Notes under the pieces: generated by a model
The model's input: only the letters and a program-made list of their open reading frames with translations
Database searches by the model: none
Told to the model about the DNA's origin: nothing
Assembly: GCA_028281105.1 (NCBI GenBank)
Contig: JANQKQ010000026.1
Location: 62,001-126,000, forward strand
Source of the DNA: Rhizobiaceae bacterium
GTDB taxonomy: Bacteria > Pseudomonadota > Alphaproteobacteria > Rhizobiales > Rhizobiaceae
DNA: 64,000 nucleotides
Direction of reading: 5' to 3'
Program-made: the position numbers and the translations under genes
In this document: one piece after another, positions 59,468 to 64,000 of the stretch
How positions within the stretch are numbered: position 1 is the first letter of the stretch
Layout of the letters: the number at the start of each line of letters is the position of its first letter

Positions 59468-59914
59468 ATGACCAATTCGGCACTGATCCGTCCCGCCTGG
59501 ACGCCGATTACCATCGCCATGATGATCATCGGCTTCATGATCTTCTGGCCCTTGGGGCTGGCGATGTTGGCTTACATCTTGTGGGGCGATCGCCTCGACG
59601 AGATGAAGGGCGACATCAACCGGGCGACGGACCGTGCGGCGCGGTCTTTCGGCAAATGCGGGTTCGGCCATCGCCATACCGTCAAGCGCACCGGCAACGT
59701 GGCGTTCGACGACTGGCGCGAGGCGGAACTGGCGCGGCTGGAAGAAGAGCGCCGCAAGCTCGACGAGATGCGTCACGAGTTCGACGAATATCTTCGCGAA
59801 CTGCGCCGGGCCAAAGACCAGAAGGAGTTCGACGAGTTCATGGCTTCGCGCAACGGCAAGCCGGCTCCCAAAGGTCCGCAAGCGCCCAGACGCAAATCCG
59901 TTCCCGATACCTGA
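59468..59914 (+). CDS. DUF2852 membrane protein
   Basis: A 148-aa small membrane protein of a family common in Hyphomicrobiales. One or two membrane helices at about residues 12-40 (TPITIAMMIIGFMIFWPLGLAMLAYIL), a basic middle, then a long charged coiled-coil-like helix (FDDWREAELARLEEERRKLDEMRHEFDEYLRELRRAKDQKEFDEFM). Function unknown. The 145 bp upstream are AT-rich and may carry its promoter. A strong terminator follows. Confidence 0.88.
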   Translation: MTNSALIRPAWTPITIAMMIIGFMIFWPLGLAMLAYILWGDRLDEMKGDINRATDRAARSFGKCGFGHRHTVKRTGNVAFDDWREAELARLEEERRKLDEMRHEFDEYLRELRRAKDQKEFDEFMASRNGKPAPKGPQAPRRKSVPDT

Positions 59915-59941
59915 CCTCCAGATCAGACATCATCGGAACTG

Positions 59942-59969
59942 AAAACACGGGGCCTCGGGCCCCGTTTTT
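59942..59969 (+). terminator. Intrinsic terminator after DUF2852 gene
   Basis: ACGGGGCC at 59947-59954 and GGCCCCGT at 59958-59965 form a perfect 8-bp stem with a TCG loop, followed by TTTTT and preceded by AAAA. It could also end transcription from the other side. Confidence 0.88.
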
Positions 59970-60077
59970 CATTGGCCTTCCCGCCGGCCTGCGAAGGCAA
60001 TGCAATTCCCAACTCGGGCGAATTGCTTTAGACAGCCGCATAATCCAAGTGATTCACGAGCTTACCAGGGAAGCCGC

Positions 60078-60833
60078 TTGCTGGCGTTCACCAAACGACG
60101 CAACAGACCACCGCGGCACGGGCGGAGCATCGACATCGACGGGGTGCCGTTCCCGATCGAGGTCGTCGACAATGTTCGCTCGCGCCGGCTGACCCTGCGC
60201 ATCGTGCCGGGCGGCGAGCGCGCCAAGGTGACCGTGCCCCCGCATGTGGGGGACGCCGAGATCGACGAGTTCATCGCCCGCAACCGGTCGTGGCTGACCG
60301 CCCGACTGGCGCGACTGCCGGCCCGCGTCGAGATCAGGCCCGGCTGCCGCATCCCGTTCCGAGGCGCCGATCACCGCATTGTCGAGGCTGGTTCGGCCGG
60401 CAGGCCCGGCCGTGTGGTCTCGATCGGCGAGCGCGAAGGCGAGCCGGCCCTGTTCGTGCCGGGTCCCGATGAACGAATGGCCGGCCGGCTGTTGACGTTC
60501 ATGAAGGCCCGCGCGCGCCGCGAGCTCGACCTGGCGGTAACCGGTCATGCCGGGCGCCTGGATGTCCGTCCCAGAGCGATCCGCATCACCGATTCGGTGA
60601 GCCGCTGGGGTTCGTGCTCGTCGGCGCGAACCCTGTCGTTTTCCTGGCGGATCATCATGGCGCCGCCGCCGGTGTTGGATTACCTGGCCGCACACGAGGT
60701 GGCGCACCTGCGCGAAATGAACCACTCGCCCGCATTCTGGCGTCTGGTCGGCGAGTTGTGCCCACAGTTCAAATCGCACAAGAGCTGGCTGCGCGCCAAC
60801 GGACCGACCCTGCATGCGGTGAGGTTCGGCTAG
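60078..60833 (+). CDS. YgjP/DUF45-type M48 metallohydrolase
   Basis: A 251-aa protein of the YgjP/UTP-pyrophosphatase-like metal-dependent hydrolase group. The C-terminal third has SVSRWGSCSSARTLSFSWRIIMAPPPVLDYLAAHEVAHLREMNHSPAFW: a zinc HExxH in HEVAH with a third His in NHSPAFW. The N-terminal part has RRLTLRIVPGGERAKVTVPPH, usual in DUF45. TTG 60078 has AGGGAAG five bases ahead; ATG 60000 is the alternative but its extra residues look non-native. Role not known with certainty. Confidence 0.87.
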   Translation: MLAFTKRRNRPPRHGRSIDIDGVPFPIEVVDNVRSRRLTLRIVPGGERAKVTVPPHVGDAEIDEFIARNRSWLTARLARLPARVEIRPGCRIPFRGADHRIVEAGSAGRPGRVVSIGEREGEPALFVPGPDERMAGRLLTFMKARARRELDLAVTGHAGRLDVRPRAIRITDSVSRWGSCSSARTLSFSWRIIMAPPPVLDYLAAHEVAHLREMNHSPAFWRLVGELCPQFKSHKSWLRANGPTLHAVRFG

Positions 60834-60908
60834 CCTTCGCGCTGATGGACTCGGCGCCGATTTCGTGCCAGTTCACACCGAAATCGTCACAAACACACGC
60901 TGCACGCC

Positions 60909-61595
60909 ATGGCCAATCCCGCGCCTGCTATCGAGATCAAGATCTGCGGTCTTTCGGATGGGGAAGCGATCGACGCCGCCGTCGATGCAGGCGCGTCGCA
61001 TGTCGGCTTCATCTTCTTTCAGAAAAGCCCGCGCAACGTCTCACCGACATTCGCCGCGGAACTGGCCGATCCCGTCGCCGGCAGGGTCTGCAGGGTGGCG
61101 GTGACCGTCGACGCGGACGACGAGACGCTCGACGAGATCGTCGAAACCGTGCGACCCGACATGCTGCAGTTGCATGGCGGTGAAACGCCGGAACGTCTGT
61201 CCACGCTGACGGACCGCTACGGGCTGCCGCTGATGAAGGCACTCTCCATCCGCACGGCCGCCGATGTTGACCGCGCCGACGATTATCGCGGCACCGCCGA
61301 CCGGTTGTTGCTCGACGCCAAGCCTCCCGCCGGTTCCGATCTGCCCGGCGGCAACGGGCTCGCCTTCGACTGGCGCCTGCTGACCGGCAAAGCGCGCGAT
61401 AAGCTTGACCTGACACAACCATACATGCTTTCCGGTGGCATCGACGCGGCCAATGTCGGCGAGGCACTGCGCCTGACCGGGGCTCGGGCCATCGATGTTT
61501 CGTCAGGCGTCGAAAGCGCGCCGGGGCGCAAGGACGCCGCAGCGATCCGGAAACTGATCGAGCGGGTCCGCGCCCTGCAGGCCGAGACCGTTTGA
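60909..61595 (+). CDS. trpF: Phosphoribosylanthranilate isomerase
   Basis: A 228-aa TIM barrel of tryptophan synthesis. Start of the barrel IEIKICGLSDGEAIDAAVDAGASHVGFIFFQKSPRNV has the catalytic cysteine in KICGL; QLHGGETPERL, LLDAK, MLSGGIDAANVGEAL and AIDVSSGVESAPGRKD are family motifs. It is followed 48 bp later by trpB; the order trpF-trpB-trpA-accD is usual in the class. Confidence 0.96.
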   Translation: MANPAPAIEIKICGLSDGEAIDAAVDAGASHVGFIFFQKSPRNVSPTFAAELADPVAGRVCRVAVTVDADDETLDEIVETVRPDMLQLHGGETPERLSTLTDRYGLPLMKALSIRTAADVDRADDYRGTADRLLLDAKPPAGSDLPGGNGLAFDWRLLTGKARDKLDLTQPYMLSGGIDAANVGEALRLTGARAIDVSSGVESAPGRKDAAAIRKLIERVRALQAETV

Positions 61596-61643
61596 GCAGA
61601 CGCGTATCGGCGAAGACAGATTAGTGGTTTGAAAGGAAGGGCG

Positions 61644-62860
<1,217 letters not shown>

Positions 62861-62864
<4 letters not shown>

Positions 62865-63697
62865 GCCGCATCGATACCCGTTTCGCCCAGCTGAGATCGG
62901 AAAACCGCGCCGGCCTGGTCACCTTCGTCACCGCCGGCGACCCGGACGCCGAGACCTCGCTGGCGATTCTAAAGGCGCTGCCCGAGGCTGGCGCCGACGT
63001 CATCGAGATGGGTATGCCGTTCTCCGATCCCATGGCCGACGGACCGGCGATCCAACTGGCCGGCCAGCGCGCGTTAAGCTCCGGCCAGACGATGGCCAAG
63101 ACGCTCGACATGGTGCGCCGGTTCCGCGACGGCGATGACCAAACTCCCCTGGTGCTGATGGGCTATTACAACCCGATCTACATCTACGGCGTGGACAAAT
63201 TCCTCGACGATGCGGTCGCCGCCGGCGTGGACGGGCTGATCATCGTCGACATCCCGCCGGAGGCGGACGAGGAATTGTGCATTCCCGCGGTTCATCGCGG
63301 GCTCAACTTCATCCGCCTGGCCACGCCGACCACCGACGACAAACGCCTGCCCACCGTGCTCAACAACACCTCGGGCTTCGTCTACTACGTGTCGATCACC
63401 GGGATCACCGGCGCCGCAGCGCCGAACCCCGATGAGGTCGCAGCCTCCGTCGCCCGCATCAAGGCGAAGACCGACCTTCCCGTCGCCGTCGGCTTTGGCG
63501 TGAAGACCGCCGGCCAGGCGGCCGCGATTGCCGCCGCCGCCGACGGCGTCGTGGTCGGTTCCGCACTGGTGAGCGCGATCGCGGGCAGCCTGGATGACGA
63601 TGGCCGCGCCGGACCCGCAACGGTGGGCGCCGTCACCGATCTGGTGCGCGACCTGGCCGCCGGCATTCGAGGCGCGGCAAACGGCAGCGCCGCTTGA
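62861..63697 (+). CDS. trpA: Tryptophan synthase alpha chain
   Basis: A 278-aa TIM barrel releasing indole from indole-3-glycerol phosphate. The catalytic glutamate and aspartate are in [39 protein letters not shown] and [11 protein letters not shown] are family motifs. The GTG at 62861 overlaps the trpB stop. It is 95 bp before accD. Confidence 0.97.
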
Positions 63698-63792
63698 CCG
63701 GCGTCTGCCCGCCCCGCCACAATGCGGGCGGAATTCTCGTCGAAGTTTCAGACCGACCAAACTCCTAAGCCCAACCGAACGAAAATACGCCC

Positions 63793-64000
63793 ATGAACTG
63801 GATCACCAGCTACGTCAGGCCCCGCTTCTCCAGCCTGCTGCAACGCAAGGACATGCCGGAGAACCTCTGGATCAAATGTCCCGAGACCGGGGAGATGGTC
63901 TTCCACAAGGACCTGGAAGCCAACATGTGGGTGATTCCCGGTTCCGGCTACCACATGCGCATCGCCGCGCGCGACCGCCTGACCCATTTCTTCGACGGCG
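63793..64000 (+). CDS. accD: Acetyl-CoA carboxylase carboxyltransferase beta subunit (partial)
   Basis: The first 69 residues of AccD, cut by the window end. It starts [26 protein letters not shown]. Where other AccD proteins have a four-cysteine zinc ribbon, this one has [29 protein letters not shown] with only one cysteine, a form I know from Hyphomicrobiales. The enzyme transfers the carboxyl group to acetyl-CoA, the first step of fatty acid synthesis. Confidence 0.94.
   Translation, partial: MNWITSYVRPRFSSLLQRKDMPENLWIKCPETGEMVFHKDLEANMWVIPGSGYHMRIAARDRLTHFFDG

Overview
The window is GC-rich (roughly two thirds G+C), densely coded chromosomal DNA of an alphaproteobacterium, most probably of the Hyphomicrobiales (Rhizobiales). 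The pointers are a CpaA-F/TadBCD pilus locus, gene order ffs-dnaX-ybaB-recR, a trpF-trpB-trpA-accD run, ubiB-ubiE beside mutM, an AccD whose zinc-ribbon cysteines are missing, an intracellular PHB depolymerase and a CycM-like membrane cytochrome c. I cannot name genus or species. There is no sign of phage, insertion sequence, CRISPR or tRNA gene; apart from a few repeats this is core genome.

Layout. 1-9.8 kb: Flp/Tad pilus machine (end of cpaA, cpaB-C-D-E-F, tadB, tadC, then a DUF1203 gene and opposite tadD). 9.9-12.7 kb: leucyl aminopeptidase, a MarR regulator and an NlpC/P60 peptidase. 12.7-21.3 kb, minus strand: Yej-type peptide importer with two tandem binding proteins (one Sec, one Tat) plus a GhrA-type reductase. 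21.5-24.8 kb: cytochrome c, kdsB, pheA, nudC. 24.9-29.3 kb: 4.5S RNA, dnaX, ybaB, recR, and a MltB-type transglycosylase. 29.3-39.6 kb: amino-sugar locus made of two divergent operons, one (minus) with MurQ, an ABC sugar importer and a Gfo/Idh oxidoreductase, the other (plus) with a BadF-type kinase, a GntR regulator, a SIS-type deaminase and NagA. Together they could take GlcNAc/MurNAc from the periplasm to fructose-6-phosphate without a PTS. 39.8-48.6 kb: rpsO, pnp, comM, a soluble hybrid histidine kinase, gyrB. 48.9-52.0 kb: FecR-domain protein, an unknown exported protein, a membrane class III cyclase. 52.0-57.8 kb: dut, coaBC, ubiB, ubiE, mutM, rpsT. 58.0-64 kb: PHB depolymerase, DUF2852, YgjP-type metallohydrolase, trpF, trpB, trpA, start of accD.

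The most unusual signals are: (1) CoaBC carries an N-terminal FitA-like ribbon-helix-helix antitoxin domain, with no toxin gene nearby, and a 17-bp palindrome sits at the predicted transcription start of the same gene, suggesting that a coenzyme A biosynthetic enzyme represses its own promoter; (2) two copies of an intergenic palindromic repeat with a fixed core and co-varying arms, one with a perfect 33-bp inverted repeat; (3) a mirror-image divergent promoter pair in the amino-sugar locus, each with a TGGTATT direct repeat of 11-bp period overlapping the promoter. Functions are assigned by recognising sequence families; no search or folding program was run.
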